Source: CAYJBP01 sp964368605
GTDB taxonomy: Bacteria > Bacillota > Dehalobacteriia > UBA4068
Assembly (NCBI GenBank): GCA_964368605.1
Contig: CAYJBP010000015.1
Coordinates: 1 to 33,831 of the forward strand
Length of the DNA: 33,831 bases
Direction of reading: 5' to 3'
Of this stretch, positions 1 through 8,332 are shown in pieces. A program made the translations under genes and the position numbers. The notes under the pieces were generated by a model that saw nothing but the letters and a program-made list of their open reading frames with translations, did not search any database and was not told the origin of the DNA. Numbering within the stretch: position 1 is the first letter of the stretch; each line of letters starts with the position of its first letter.

Positions 1-82
1 CCTAAAGGGTGGTTTTTTGCAATAAAAACATGTTAAAATCAGCTACTACAATTAGTTGTAGCTAGTTAAACCCTGTTTAAGC

Positions 83-517
83 TTATTCGCTTATTGGTTG
101 GCCGGGCTCTTCGTCTTCGATTTCTTCAAAATCGTCGTCTTCGTCGCCGTTTACGAATACTACTGCTTCGCATACCGGGCAGGTAACTTCGATTAAGTCG
201 TCTTCGTATAGAATTGCCGAATCAAAGCATACTTGCTCATTGCATTTAGGGCACTCGATTTCTACAAAATCGTCCTCGAGATCCTCTAATTCGTCCTCTT
301 CGTAAAAATCATCTTCTAAGTCGGCTAAATCGCTATCGATGCTTTCGATATATTCTTCTAAATCGTCTTGCTCCTCACGTAAGAAGGATACATACTCCAC
401 CATGTCCTGCATTACTGTTAACATTTCGGCAATAACTCTGCCCTCTTTGGATTCTTGCAAGTTTAAACCATCGGCCAAACCTTGCAAATAAGCCACCTTT
501 TGTTCTAAATCCTTCAT
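83..517 (-). CDS. Small acidic zinc-ribbon protein (CD1247 N-terminal-domain-like)
   Basis: This 144-residue protein is of unknown function. Its N-terminal half (about residues 1-75) is predicted helical or coiled coil, starting MKDLEQKVAYLQGLADGL, which resembles the CD1247 N-terminal domain found in Clostridia and Negativicutes. Residues about 88-125 hold two CxxC pairs (CPKC and CPVC) that should form one zinc ribbon. The rest is extremely rich in Asp and Glu, including the tail. The start ATG is preceded by AGGGGG at a normal distance. It lies 57 bases downstream of efp on the same strand and is probably cotranscribed with it. I infer a cytoplasmic accessory or nucleic-acid-associated role, but nothing here proves that. 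Confidence 0.8.
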   Translation of the reverse strand: MKDLEQKVAYLQGLADGLNLQESKEGRVIAEMLTVMQDMVEYVSFLREEQDDLEEYIESIDSDLADLEDDFYEEDELEDLEDDFVEIECPKCNEQVCFDSAILYEDDLIEVTCPVCEAVVFVNGDEDDDFEEIEDEEPGQPISE

Positions 518-574
518 TATAATAACCCCCTTTTGAAGATAATTTATATTTAACAGGTTATCCTGCTAAATGCC

Positions 575-1132
575 TTATACACGCTCTACATAATCACCGG
601 TTTTGGTGTTTACCTTAATTTTGTCGCCTACATTGATAAAAAACGGTACCCTTACCACAGCGCCGGTTTCGGTTGTGGCCGGCTTATTGCCGCCGGATGC
701 CGTATCGCCTTTAATGCCCGGCTCGGTTTCCACAACTTCCAGCTCTACGCTGCTGGGTAAATCTACACCAATAATGGCGCCTTTGAATTGCAAAATCGAA
801 ATATGCATATTCTCTTTAAGATAATTGGTAGCATCGGCCATTTGCTCGTCTGTTAGCAGGCTTTGCTCATAGTTTTCGGTGTCCATAAATACATAGTATG
901 TGCCATCATGGTATAAATATTCCATTTCGCGCCGATCAAGATGCGCTTTGGGGAACTTTTCGCCGGCATTAAATGTGCGCTCTACTACCGAACCGGTGCG
1001 CAGGTTTTTCATCTTGGCTCTTACAAAGGCTGCACCTTTGCCCGGCTTTACATGCTGAAAATCGACAACGATAAATGCATCGCCGTCAATTTCTACCGAA
1101 ACACCTGTTTTAAAATCATTTGTTGAAATCAA
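575..1132 (-). CDS. efp: Translation elongation factor P
   Basis: EF-P binds ribosomes stalled on polyproline stretches, between the P and E sites, and promotes peptide bond formation. The protein begins ISTNDFKTG and has the KOW-like N-terminal domain with the loop HVKPGKGAAFVR, whose lysine is the usual site of post-translational modification. Two OB-fold domains follow, and the C-terminus contains the family signature region around GDTASGGNKPATTETG. I chose the TTG at 1132 because GGAGG lies just upstream of it and it gives exactly 185 residues, the standard length. An upstream ATG at 1180 would add 16 non-homologous residues. The promoter at 1211-1239 reads into it. Confidence 0.95.
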   Translation of the reverse strand: MISTNDFKTGVSVEIDGDAFIVVDFQHVKPGKGAAFVRAKMKNLRTGSVVERTFNAGEKFPKAHLDRREMEYLYHDGTYYVFMDTENYEQSLLTDEQMADATNYLKENMHISILQFKGAIIGVDLPSSVELEVVETEPGIKGDTASGGNKPATTETGAVVRVPFFINVGDKIKVNTKTGDYVERV

Positions 1133-1210
1133 AAAAATCGCCTCCAGATTATTAAGCATAATAAACACATTTAGATACACTTTTTTTCTTTAAATAAGCG
1201 TACTGTACTT

Positions 1211-1239
1211 ATTATAACATATAAATTAGCTAATAACAA
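1211..1239 (-). promoter_or_regulatory. Sigma-A promoter for efp
   Basis: On the minus strand a TTGTTA -35 box and a TATAAT -10 box are separated by 17 bases, with a TGn extended -10. It lies about 80 bases before the efp start. The assignment is by motif match and position only. Confidence 0.6.
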
Positions 1240-1298
1240 TAAGCAAAAATATTTTTTTGCCTTTGTAAATTTAATTAAATTCGGCCAATATTAACTAA

Positions 1299-1323
1299 GC
1301 CGCCGAGAAAAACTCTCGACGGC
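1299..1323 (-). terminator. Hairpin downstream of rplS
   Basis: Nine-base arms GCCGTCGAG and CTCGGCGGC (one mismatch, minus strand) close a 7-base loop, immediately after the rplS stop codon. The following U-tract is weak (TTAGTTAATATT), so this is a plausible but imperfect intrinsic terminator. Confidence 0.5.
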
Positions 1324-1334
1324 CTATAGCTAAT

Positions 1335-1682
1335 TTAACGACGAATTTCTTTGATGCGGGCTGCTTTACCGGTAAGATTACGTAAATAATAAAGCTTAGC
1401 ACGACGCACTTTACCATGGCGCTTAACCACGATTTTATCCAAACGGGGCGAATGTAGCGGGAAGGTTCTTTCCACGCCTACGCCATAGGCTACTCGGCGT
1501 ACTGTAAAGGTTTCCCTAATGCCGCCGCCTTTAATTTTGATAACCACACCTTCGAATAGCTGAATACGCTCGCGAGTGCCTTCTACAACTTTTACATGCA
1601 CTTGCACGGTATCGCCGGGGCGAAAGGCAGGGATATCTTGGCGAATTTGTTCTTGCTCGATAGCATCGATAATATTGCTCAT
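1335..1682 (-). CDS. rplS: 50S ribosomal protein L19
   Basis: L19 sits at the interface of the 30S and 50S subunits. The 115-residue product has the family features: the N-terminal helix, then FRPGDTVQVHVKVVEG, FEGVVIKIKGGG, FTVRR, and the C-terminal PLHSPRLDKIVVKRHGKVRRAKLYYLR region. The ATG at 1682 is preferred over the one at 1691, because AGGA lies 8 bases upstream of 1682 and actually overlaps the upstream ATG. rplS has its own promoter and a hairpin after the stop. In many bacteria it ends the rpsP-rimM-trmD-rplS operon. Here those genes are absent, and a divergent oxidoreductase gene lies upstream instead. Confidence 0.97.
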   Translation of the reverse strand: MSNIIDAIEQEQIRQDIPAFRPGDTVQVHVKVVEGTRERIQLFEGVVIKIKGGGIRETFTVRRVAYGVGVERTFPLHSPRLDKIVVKRHGKVRRAKLYYLRNLTGKAARIKEIRR

Positions 1683-1691
1683 TTTTTTCAT

Positions 1692-1760
1692 CCTTTCGAC
1701 GGCCGTTCATATAGCGCTGCTATTGCAAACCTTATAGCGGACCGGCTCTAAAATACAATC
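1692..1760 (-). promoter_or_regulatory. rplS 5' leader, possible L19 leader structure
   Basis: Between the promoter and the rplS ribosome site lies a GC-richer leader of about 70 bases containing short self-complementary stretches, such as ATAGC..GCTAT and GGCCGT near the 3' end. Bacillota often carry an autoregulatory L19 leader here. I could not confirm the consensus fold by eye, so the call rests mainly on position. Confidence 0.3.
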
Positions 1761-1766
1761 TCAACT

Positions 1767-1795
1767 ATTATATCATGGCTTAATCAATAATGCAA
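1767..1795 (-). promoter_or_regulatory. Sigma-A promoter for rplS
   Basis: The minus strand shows TTGCAT, a 17-base spacer and TATAAT, preceded by TGA (extended -10). It is about 85 bases upstream of the rplS start, which leaves room for a leader. Confidence 0.65.
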
Positions 1796-1911
1796 TAGTT
1801 AATCCAAAATATCTTAATAAATTTTATTATTTAACTAAATATAGAGGATATCGAACGAAATTAAAGAATAAAACATAATATAATAAAGTAGGCTATTTAA
1901 AGGAGGATTTT

Positions 1912-3054
1912 ATGGAAAAAATTATTGTTATAGGTGGCGGTATTGCTGCATTATCAGCAGCCCAAGCAGCAAGAGAGGCTTCCGAAACTGCTCGCATCCA
2001 TTTAATATGCGCCGAAAAACGCTTACCTTATTATCGTTTAAGAATTTGCGAACTTTTTTCCGGCTTAAGCGAACAAAAATTAATCATGCGTAATAATCAA
2101 TGGTTTATCGATAATAATATCGAGATGATTTGCGCCCGTGCCACCGCTATCGATACCAATCAAAAGCAGGTTAAGTTTGATGATGGTAGCTATTTATTCT
2201 ATGATAAGCTAATTTTGGCCACCGGCGCCGAGGGCAATACGGTAGAAATTAAAGGTGCTAGCCCCAGCATTTGTTATGCCGTGCGCAAAATTGCCGATAT
2301 TGATAAAATTAAGGCCTTAAACGGGCCGGTAGCTATTATCGGTGGTGGGGTTTTGGGCTTAGAGGCGGCTTGGCATTTATCTAAAGCCGGGCGGCCGGTA
2401 GTGATGATCGAGCGTGACGAAATGCTGCTTAAGCGGCAGCTAGACGAAGAATCATCGCGCTTTTTATTAAATATTACCGAAAATGCCGGTTTAAGGGTTG
2501 CCTTAAATGGCTTTATCGATAGTTATGCCGACGATAAGCTGATTTTAAGCGATGGGCGGGCTTTTCCTGCCGAAACCTTAATTTTTAGCATTGGTGTTAA
2601 GCCCAATATTGGCCTGGCTAAATCGGCCGGCCTAGAAACTAATCGGGGCTTTATTGTTAATACTAAGATGCAAACCAATCAGCCCGATATTTATGCCTGC
2701 GGCGATTGCGCCGAGCTGGATGGTGCAGTGCCCGGCCTATGGGCAATAGCGATGAATCAGGGCAATATTGCCGGCAAAAATGCCTTGGGTGAGGATAATA
2801 GTTATCAGGCCGAAACCTTGCCGTATACAGTACAGGCTATGGGCACTAAAATTTGGTCCAGCGGTAATACCGGCGCCCATTGTTTATGCGTAAAGAGCAG
2901 CGTGGAGGGTAATTTAGCCAAATTATTCTTCGATGCCCAAAATTGCCTATGTTCGGCAATTTTAATTGGCGATATTAGTCAGTCGATTGCTATTAAAAAA
3001 GCAATCGGCCAAAAAATGTGTAAAGAAGAAGCGCAAGCTACTTTTTTAAAATAA
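1912..3054 (+). CDS. NAD(P)H:rubredoxin oxidoreductase, FAD-dependent
   Basis: This 380-residue flavoprotein of the pyridine nucleotide-disulfide oxidoreductase family resembles clostridial NROR and NorW. It should move electrons from NAD(P)H to the rubredoxin encoded next door. Visible parts are an N-terminal FAD Rossmann motif (VIGGGIAALSAA), the LILATGAE segment, a second Rossmann motif for NAD(P)H (AIIGGGVLGLEAAWHL, about residue 142), and the FAD-binding DIYACGDCAEL near residue 262. No redox CxxC disulfide of the thioredoxin reductase type is apparent. AGGAGG precedes the ATG. A TATAAT at 1879-1884 is a likely -10, but its -35 is poor, which would fit activator-dependent or stress-induced control. 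The gene order NROR-rubredoxin-flavodiiron protein defines an O2-reducing chain. Confidence 0.9.
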   Translation: MEKIIVIGGGIAALSAAQAAREASETARIHLICAEKRLPYYRLRICELFSGLSEQKLIMRNNQWFIDNNIEMICARATAIDTNQKQVKFDDGSYLFYDKLILATGAEGNTVEIKGASPSICYAVRKIADIDKIKALNGPVAIIGGGVLGLEAAWHLSKAGRPVVMIERDEMLLKRQLDEESSRFLLNITENAGLRVALNGFIDSYADDKLILSDGRAFPAETLIFSIGVKPNIGLAKSAGLETNRGFIVNTKMQTNQPDIYACGDCAELDGAVPGLWAIAMNQGNIAGKNALGEDNSYQAETLPYTVQAMGTKIWSSGNTGAHCLCVKSSVEGNLAKLFFDAQNCLCSAILIGDISQSIAIKKAIGQKMCKEEAQATFLK

Positions 3055-3080
3055 CTTAAATTAATAAAGGAGTGTTGAAA

Positions 3081-3218
3081 ATGGCAGCTTATGTTTGCGT
3101 AGTTTGTGGTTATATTTATGATCCGGAAGAGAATGGTGGCGTGGCTTTTGCTGATTTGGCCGAAGATTGGGTTTGCCCATTATGCGGTGTAGGTAAGGAT
3201 CAGTTTGAGGAGGAGTAA
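3081..3218 (+). CDS. Rubredoxin, short 45-residue form
   Basis: This is a one-iron electron carrier with the two Cys pairs CVVCG (Cys6, Cys9) and CPLCG (Cys32, Cys35) that bind the Fe(Cys)4 centre, plus the typical YIYDPEE and DWVCP segments. The protein is 45 residues where most rubredoxins have about 52. The missing residues are in the loop between the pairs (EENGGVAFADLAEDW). An equally short rubredoxin is known from Desulfovibrio desulfuricans. AAAGGAG precedes the ATG, and the stop is one base from the next start, so translation is probably coupled. It should pass electrons from the upstream oxidoreductase to the downstream flavodiiron protein. Confidence 0.95.
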   Translation: MAAYVCVVCGYIYDPEENGGVAFADLAEDWVCPLCGVGKDQFEEE

Positions 3219-3219
3219 T

Positions 3220-4398
3220 ATGTTAATCCCCTCTTTAGCGCCGGGAATTTACTGCCTAAGTTCTATCGACTGGGATTTGCGCGAATTTCATGGCTATGCT
3301 ACCGAGCGGGGTTCTAGCTATAATGCCTATTTAATTATCGATCAAAAGGTGGCCTTAATTGATACATCTAAGGATCATTTTGGCGATAGTTTATTAGCTA
3401 AGCTTAAAACCCTAATCGACCCCACGAAGATTGATTATTTAATATCTTTGCATGTAGAGGCCGATCATAGTGGTGCTTTGCCTTTGATAGCCAAGGCTAT
3501 TCCCAATGCCAAGATTATTACCTCGGCGCCGGCCGGCAAGCGGGGGCTTAGCCTTCATTATGGCGATTTGGATTATCAAACGGTAAAAACCGGCGATATT
3601 TTAAATTTAGGCGCGCGTAATTTGCATTTTGTGCAAACAACAATGGTGCATTGGCCGGATAATATGGTGGCTTATATGCCGGAAGAAGGCATTTTATTTT
3701 CCAGTGATGCCTTTGGCCAGCATTATGCCTCGTCTTTTCGTTTTGACGATGAGGCACCGCAGGGGCGCTTGATGGATCAGGCGGCCAAATATTATGCCAA
3801 TATTGTTTTGCCTTTTGGCGACCATGTTAAAAAGGCTTTAGCGGTGGTTAAAGAGCTTAACCCTAAAATTTTAGCCCCGGCTCATGGTCTAATTTGGCGT
3901 GATAATCCTGCTAAAATTATTGCTAAGTATGAGCAGTGGGCGGATAATAAGGTTAGCGAAAAGGCGGTTATTGTCTTTGATAGTATGTGGCATTCAACAG
4001 CTAAAATGGCTACCGCAATCAGCGAGGCCTTTATTGCTCATGATATCGAAACCCATTATTTTAACTTGCAATACAATCATATTTCCGATATTATGGCCGA
4101 GGTTTTGGAGGCTAAATATATTATAGTTGGTTCTCCAACGATGCATAATCGGATTATGCCAACTGTGGCGGCCTTTTTGGAATATATTACCGGTTTAGCG
4201 CCTAAAAATCGTATTGGTATGGCCTTTGGCTCTTATGGCTGGAGTGGGCAAAGCCCCGGCTTGGTCAATACGGCCATCGGTAATTTGGGTTGGCAAACCT
4301 TAGCTGATCCGCAAAAGATTTGCTATATTCCTACCGAGGACGATTTACAGGCCCTTTATCAGCTTGTTTTTGATGCTTTAGCCAATCAAGAAGACTAG
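3220..4398 (+). CDS. fprA: Flavodiiron protein (FprA type), O2 or NO reductase
   Basis: This 392-residue A-type flavoprotein reduces O2 to water (or NO to N2O) using electrons from rubredoxin. The N-terminal metallo-beta-lactamase-like domain carries the diiron ligands in HVEADHSG, the histidine in MVHWPDN, the aspartate in LFSSDAFGQH and the histidine in APAHGLIW. The C-terminal flavodoxin domain (from about residue 248) begins VIVFDSMWHSTAKMA and includes GSPTMHNRIMPT and FGSYGWSG, which bind FMN. I chose the ATG at 3220 because GAGGAGG sits just before it. An upstream GTG-like start at 3205 would overlap rubredoxin. It is the last gene of the operon, and a terminator follows. Confidence 0.95.
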   Translation: MLIPSLAPGIYCLSSIDWDLREFHGYATERGSSYNAYLIIDQKVALIDTSKDHFGDSLLAKLKTLIDPTKIDYLISLHVEADHSGALPLIAKAIPNAKIITSAPAGKRGLSLHYGDLDYQTVKTGDILNLGARNLHFVQTTMVHWPDNMVAYMPEEGILFSSDAFGQHYASSFRFDDEAPQGRLMDQAAKYYANIVLPFGDHVKKALAVVKELNPKILAPAHGLIWRDNPAKIIAKYEQWADNKVSEKAVIVFDSMWHSTAKMATAISEAFIAHDIETHYFNLQYNHISDIMAEVLEAKYIIVGSPTMHNRIMPTVAAFLEYITGLAPKNRIGMAFGSYGWSGQSPGLVNTAIGNLGWQTLADPQKICYIPTEDDLQALYQLVFDALANQED

Positions 4399-4414
4399 AT
4401 TTATTTTAAATAAT

Positions 4415-4453
4415 AGAGACTGTGATGCCTTTTGGCATGGCAGTCTCTTTTTG
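4415..4453 (+). terminator. Intrinsic terminator after the flavodiiron protein
   Basis: AGAGACTG and CAGTCTCT arms, extended inward by TGATGCC/GGCATGG with a TTTT loop, are followed by TTTTT. It ends the three-gene oxygen-defence operon 17 bases after the last stop. Confidence 0.85.
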
Positions 4454-4640
4454 TTAATGGGATTGCTGCTTTTAAGCCGATTGCTCAATTTGCTAAAGCC
4501 GTTTAATTTGTCTTGATTATATTAAAGCATTATCAAATTAGCAGCTAGGGGTGCTTGATTTGATTATACCCCATAAACTGTTAAGAAGTATTTGCTCAAA
4601 AAAAAACTAAACAAAAACCAAAATCTGTTTAATCAAATTA

Positions 4641-4669
4641 TTGACCATTTAGTTGCAAAATGATATAAT
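4641..4669 (+). promoter_or_regulatory. Sigma-A promoter of the nine-gene catabolic operon
   Basis: TTGACC and TATAAT are separated by 17 bases, with TGA before the -10. It lies about 90 bases upstream of the molybdenum-hydroxylase gene. The rest of the spacer at 4456-4640 is AT-rich, and I see no gene or clear operator in it. A hydrophobic in-frame extension at 4702-4761 (TTG start) is possible, but it is most simply the 5' leader, because the strongest ribosome site is at about 4750. Confidence 0.7.
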
Positions 4670-4761
4670 GATTATTGTAGTGTCAAAACTGGAGCGGATT
4701 TTTGTTTTACATTATTGCTATTTTACTGCTGTATTATTGTATATACATAAAGGAGGTTGCT

Positions 4762-7029
4762 ATGAAACATATCGGAAAAGATTATCCTATTCATGATGCT
4801 TGGGCTAAGGCTGCCGGTAAAGCCCGGTATGCCGGTGATATGGCTTTGGCTAATATGTTGCATATTGCTGTGCTTTTTAGCCCTATTGCCCACGGTAAAG
4901 TCATTAGCATCGACGATAGTGCTGCGCTAGCCTTGCCCGGGGTGGAGGCCGTTTTGCATTGTTTTAATCTGGAGCAAAACGATTTTAATCGCTATCATAC
5001 TCAAGTTAAACAGGACTTAATCGAAAGCGAGCGTATTTTTAATCAGCAAGTGCGTTTTGTGGGCGATCGGGTTGCTGCCGTTGTGGCTAGCACCGAGGCC
5101 ATTGCGCGTCAGGCTGTTAAGCTAATTAAGGTAGAATATCAAGAATTGCCCTTTAGCCTCAATGCTCAGCAAACCCTGGCCGGTACAATTGATAATATAA
5201 CCCCCGATGGTGCGGTTTTTGAGGCGCCATCTTATCATGTTGGTATCAAAAATACCGATTCGCAATTGGTTAGCATTAATACCAAAAGTCATTTGGATCG
5301 TATCCATCATTTATGTATGGAAAATCATGCCTGCTTGGCCGATTATGATAGCTTTAGCGGCCAGCTAACTATCTATTCGCCAAATCAAACCGTTTATGGC
5401 ATCAGATCGGTTATCGCCGAGATGTTTGATTTGGATTATAATAATATTAGGGTGGTTAAAACCACTATGGGTGGCTCTTTTGGTGCTAAGCAGGAATGGA
5501 TGCTCGAACCGGTTGCCGCAGCTTGCGCTATCAGAACCGGCAAGCCGGTGCGTCTGGTTTATAATCGAGCCGAAACCATTACCTCGACCATTGCCCGTTC
5601 GCCAATCGATGCCAATCTTACCGTCGATTATTATCCCGATGGCAAAATTGCCAATTTAAATTGTGATATTATCCTCGATGCCGGTGCTTATATGGGCAAT
5701 TCGATGAATTATATCAATACCTTAGGCTCTAAATTCTTTAAACTATATGATATCGAAAGCACCGCTTATAGCGGCCGTGTTACTTTAAGTAATACCATAG
5801 TTAGCGGCGCTTTTAGGGGCTGGACTGCGCCGGAAGCGGCAATTATTCTCGAGCATAATGTAAATACGGCTGCCAAGCAATTGGGTGTCGATCCGCTTGA
5901 AATGCGCCTTAAAAATATTATGCCGCCGCAAGCTATCGATAAAAAGCAAAATATCTCAATCGGTAATGTGCATGGCGAAAAGGCCTTGCTTTTAGGTGCG
6001 GAAAAATTCGGCTGGCAGCAGCGTAAAGACGAAGTAGCCGCCTTTAATGCCGAAAATAGCCGCTATAAGCGTGGTATTGGCTTAGGTTTGGCCAATCATG
6101 TTAGCGGTTATTATGCGGCCAAGCCCGATTTTGGCCGAGTTACCATGCGCCTAAGCGAAAGTGGCACTGTCGATTGCGCCGTTACCTTGCATGATCATGG
6201 CTGTGGCACGGTAACAGCCTTTAAAATGATTGCTGCCGAGGCCTTGGGGCTTGGCATCGACGATATCTATATCTTAGAAGGCGATACCGCCCGTACCCCA
6301 TTCGACCTGGGCTGCTTCTCTAGCCGCACCACCTATGTTTTGGGGCGTACCACCGAGGATTGTGCCTATAAGTTAATTGAGCGAATTAAAGAGCATTTTA
6401 GCATCCTAGAAAATGTGGCGCTTGATGATATTATTATCGAAGGCAAGCAAATAAGCTGCAAAAGCGATCCGACTAAGGGCTATTCCTTTACCGAATTGGT
6501 GCGTAAATCGCAGCAAATTCATATGCATGATATTTTTGTTAATCATGAATATGTACCTAAAGTAAATGATTTGGTGGCCAATGCCCACTTTGCTCTGGTA
6601 GAGGTTGATACCTATACCGGCATGACCAAAATTATCGACTATGTGGCCATCGAAGATATCGGCCAGCCGATTAATAAAGAAATTTGCGTGGCGCAAACCC
6701 AGGGTGCGGTAATTATGGGCAGCGGTGCTGCCTTAAATGAGCATATCAAATATAAGGCTAGTGGCCAACCCTTTAATAGCCTAAAAGACTATCATCCGCT
6801 TAATGCCTTCGAGGCCCCGGATGTGCGTGTTTATTTTGTTGAAGAAAATGAAGGCAAAAACGAAGGCCCCTTTAATTCTAAATCGATTGGCGAGGCCTGT
6901 CATGTGCCGGTAACGGCTGCAATTATGGCTGCCGTTAATGATGCTTTAGGCAGCGATTTGGCCAGTGTGCCTTTAACCCCCGATGTGATTTGTGCCTATT
7001 TAGCAGGGAGGGATAATGATGAAGCTTAA
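4762..7029 (+). CDS. Molybdenum hydroxylase, large molybdopterin-binding subunit (xanthine dehydrogenase family)
   Basis: This 755-residue catalytic subunit should hydroxylate a ring carbon or aldehyde of an unknown substrate, using water as the oxygen donor. It starts KHIGKDYPIHDAWAKAAGKARY, the usual domain-1 opening (aldehyde oxidase/xanthine dehydrogenase a/b hammerhead). The molybdopterin parts show TMGGSFGAKQEW, GAFRGWTAPEA, GCFSSRTTYVLG and, near the C-terminus, KSIGEACHVP with the expected catalytic glutamate. The usual GQG glutamine beside the molybdenum is replaced by cysteine (HDHGCGT). I chose the ATG at 4762, preceded by AAAGGAGG. The next two genes supply the FeS and FAD subunits, with overlapping ends. 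Xanthine itself need not be the substrate, since the neighbours are not purine genes. Confidence 0.88.
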   Translation: MKHIGKDYPIHDAWAKAAGKARYAGDMALANMLHIAVLFSPIAHGKVISIDDSAALALPGVEAVLHCFNLEQNDFNRYHTQVKQDLIESERIFNQQVRFVGDRVAAVVASTEAIARQAVKLIKVEYQELPFSLNAQQTLAGTIDNITPDGAVFEAPSYHVGIKNTDSQLVSINTKSHLDRIHHLCMENHACLADYDSFSGQLTIYSPNQTVYGIRSVIAEMFDLDYNNIRVVKTTMGGSFGAKQEWMLEPVAAACAIRTGKPVRLVYNRAETITSTIARSPIDANLTVDYYPDGKIANLNCDIILDAGAYMGNSMNYINTLGSKFFKLYDIESTAYSGRVTLSNTIVSGAFRGWTAPEAAIILEHNVNTAAKQLGVDPLEMRLKNIMPPQAIDKKQNISIGNVHGEKALLLGAEKFGWQQRKDEVAAFNAENSRYKRGIGLGLANHVSGYYAAKPDFGRVTMRLSESGTVDCAVTLHDHGCGTVTAFKMIAAEALGLGIDDIYILEGDTARTPFDLGCFSSRTTYVLGRTTEDCAYKLIERIKEHFSILENVALDDIIIEGKQISCKSDPTKGYSFTELVRKSQQIHMHDIFVNHEYVPKVNDLVANAHFALVEVDTYTGMTKIIDYVAIEDIGQPINKEICVAQTQGAVIMGSGAALNEHIKYKASGQPFNSLKDYHPLNAFEAPDVRVYFVEENEGKNEGPFNSKSIGEACHVPVTAAIMAAVNDALGSDLASVPLTPDVICAYLAGRDNDEA

Positions 7030-7483
7030 TTTTACTTTAAATAATCAACCGCTAACAATCGAGGTTGATGATAATAAGCGCTTAATTGATTTGCTGCGGG
7101 AAGACCTTAATTTAACCGGCACCAAAGAAGGCTGCGGCGAGGGCGAATGTGGCGCTTGTACGGTTATTATCGATACCAAGGCTATTCATTCCTGCCTGGT
7201 TTTGGCCTGCCAATTAGAAGGCAAAAATGTAATTACCATCGAAGGCCTGGCCGAAAATGGCGAATTAAGCAAAATTCAGCAAATATTTGTTGAGGAGATG
7301 GCCATTCAATGCGGCTATTGCACTACCGGCATGATTATGTCGACCAAGGCTTTACTTTATCATAATCCTAATCCCGCAGAAGAGGATATTCGCATTGCCT
7401 TATCGGGCAATATTTGCCGCTGTTCCGGTTATAGTCAAATTATTCGGGCGGTTAAGCGTTCTGCCCAAGAGGGGGTGCAATAA
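7016..7483 (+). CDS. Molybdenum hydroxylase, [2Fe-2S] subunit
   Basis: This 155-residue small subunit carries two [2Fe-2S] clusters that link the molybdenum site to FAD. The plant-ferredoxin-type N-terminal cluster shows GCGEGECGACTV and a further Cys in HSCLVLACQ. The C-terminal helical domain shows CGYCTTGMI and NICRCSGY. It overlaps the end of the large subunit by 14 bases. Either ATG at 7016 or 7019 could start it, and GGGAGGG just upstream is better spaced for 7019. It matches the XdhC/CoxS family in length. Confidence 0.93.
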   Translation: MMKLNFTLNNQPLTIEVDDNKRLIDLLREDLNLTGTKEGCGEGECGACTVIIDTKAIHSCLVLACQLEGKNVITIEGLAENGELSKIQQIFVEEMAIQCGYCTTGMIMSTKALLYHNPNPAEEDIRIALSGNICRCSGYSQIIRAVKRSAQEGVQ

Positions 7484-8313
7484 TGCTATCTTTAAGACCA
7501 AAAAACCAAGCCGAATTGCAGGCCGCCTTAGGCCAAATGACGGCCGCCAGTAAATTTATCGGCGGCGGTACCGATTATATTATTCGCCTTAATCAAGGGG
7601 TAGAGCATGATTATCTTTGCTATTTAGGTTATTTGGACGAGTACAAGGGTATTTGCGAGCAAGATGGTCAAATAATTATCGGTGCTAATACCACGATGAC
7701 CGAAATCGAAAATAGCCCCCTTATTCAAGAGTTTTTGCCGGCCTTAGGCCAGGCAGCAGCTGATTTGGGCTCTTTGCAAATCCGCAATAATGCTACCATT
7801 GGCGGCAATATAGGTAATGCTTCGCCGGCCGGCGATTTATTGCCGGTGCTTTATCTATACCAAGCGGTTATCAATACAATTAGCCCGGCCGGTAAGGCTG
7901 CTAAACCGATAACCGAAATTATTACAGCCCCCGGCAAAACCAGCCTTGCTCATAATGAGGCTATTTATCAAGTAACTATCAAAAAGCCCACCTTTAGAAC
8001 TGCGTTTAAAAAGTTGGGCTCACGTAAAAAGGTAACAATTTCGCGGATTGGGGTGGCTATTGGTGCTAATTTAGAGGGCGATATTATTAAAAATGCCCAA
8101 ATTTATATTGGCGCTATCGCCATTAAGCCAATTTGCCTAAGCGAGGCAGCCCAATTTATCGAGGGTAAGCCTTTAAACGAAACCAATATTTTGGGCATGG
8201 CTAAAATTTTGGCCGATTATATTTATGCAAATACGCCTAAAGAGTTCGATCGTGATTATAAAGTTGCGGCTGCTAAAGGTGTAATGAGTGATGTTTGGCA
8301 ATTGATAAAATAA
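7483..8313 (+). CDS. Molybdenum hydroxylase, FAD-binding subunit
   Basis: This 276-residue medium subunit passes electrons from the FeS clusters to NAD+ or another acceptor. The FAD-binding motifs are FIGGGTDYIIRL near the N-terminus and IRNNATIGGNIGNASPAGD at about residues 104-122, followed by the CO dehydrogenase flavoprotein C-terminal domain. Its ATG overlaps the stop of the [2Fe-2S] gene (TAATG), indicating coupled translation. Together the three genes form a complete XDH-type heterotrimer in the order Mo, FeS, FAD. Confidence 0.92.
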   Translation: MLSLRPKNQAELQAALGQMTAASKFIGGGTDYIIRLNQGVEHDYLCYLGYLDEYKGICEQDGQIIIGANTTMTEIENSPLIQEFLPALGQAAADLGSLQIRNNATIGGNIGNASPAGDLLPVLYLYQAVINTISPAGKAAKPITEIITAPGKTSLAHNEAIYQVTIKKPTFRTAFKKLGSRKKVTISRIGVAIGANLEGDIIKNAQIYIGAIAIKPICLSEAAQFIEGKPLNETNILGMAKILADYIYANTPKEFDRDYKVAAAKGVMSDVWQLIK

Positions 8314-8332
8314 GTATATAAGGTGGTAAATT

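Noticed and set aside
1..82. TTTTTT at 13-18 after CTAAAGGGTGG, and a small CTACAA/TTGTAG hairpin at 46-61
   Set aside because: The first may be the right half of a terminator cut by the window edge. The second stem is only 6 bp. Neither can be supported as a feature.
4456..4640. Possible riboswitch (for example a molybdenum cofactor element) before the Mo hydroxylase operon
   Set aside because: This segment lies upstream of the best promoter, so it would not be transcribed with the operon, and I see no conserved riboswitch core.
4702..4761. A hydrophobic 20-residue extension of the molybdenum subunit from a TTG at 4702
   Set aside because: A strong AAAGGAGG lies just before the ATG at 4762, and homologous subunits start there. 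A cytoplasmic Mo enzyme needs no membrane segment.
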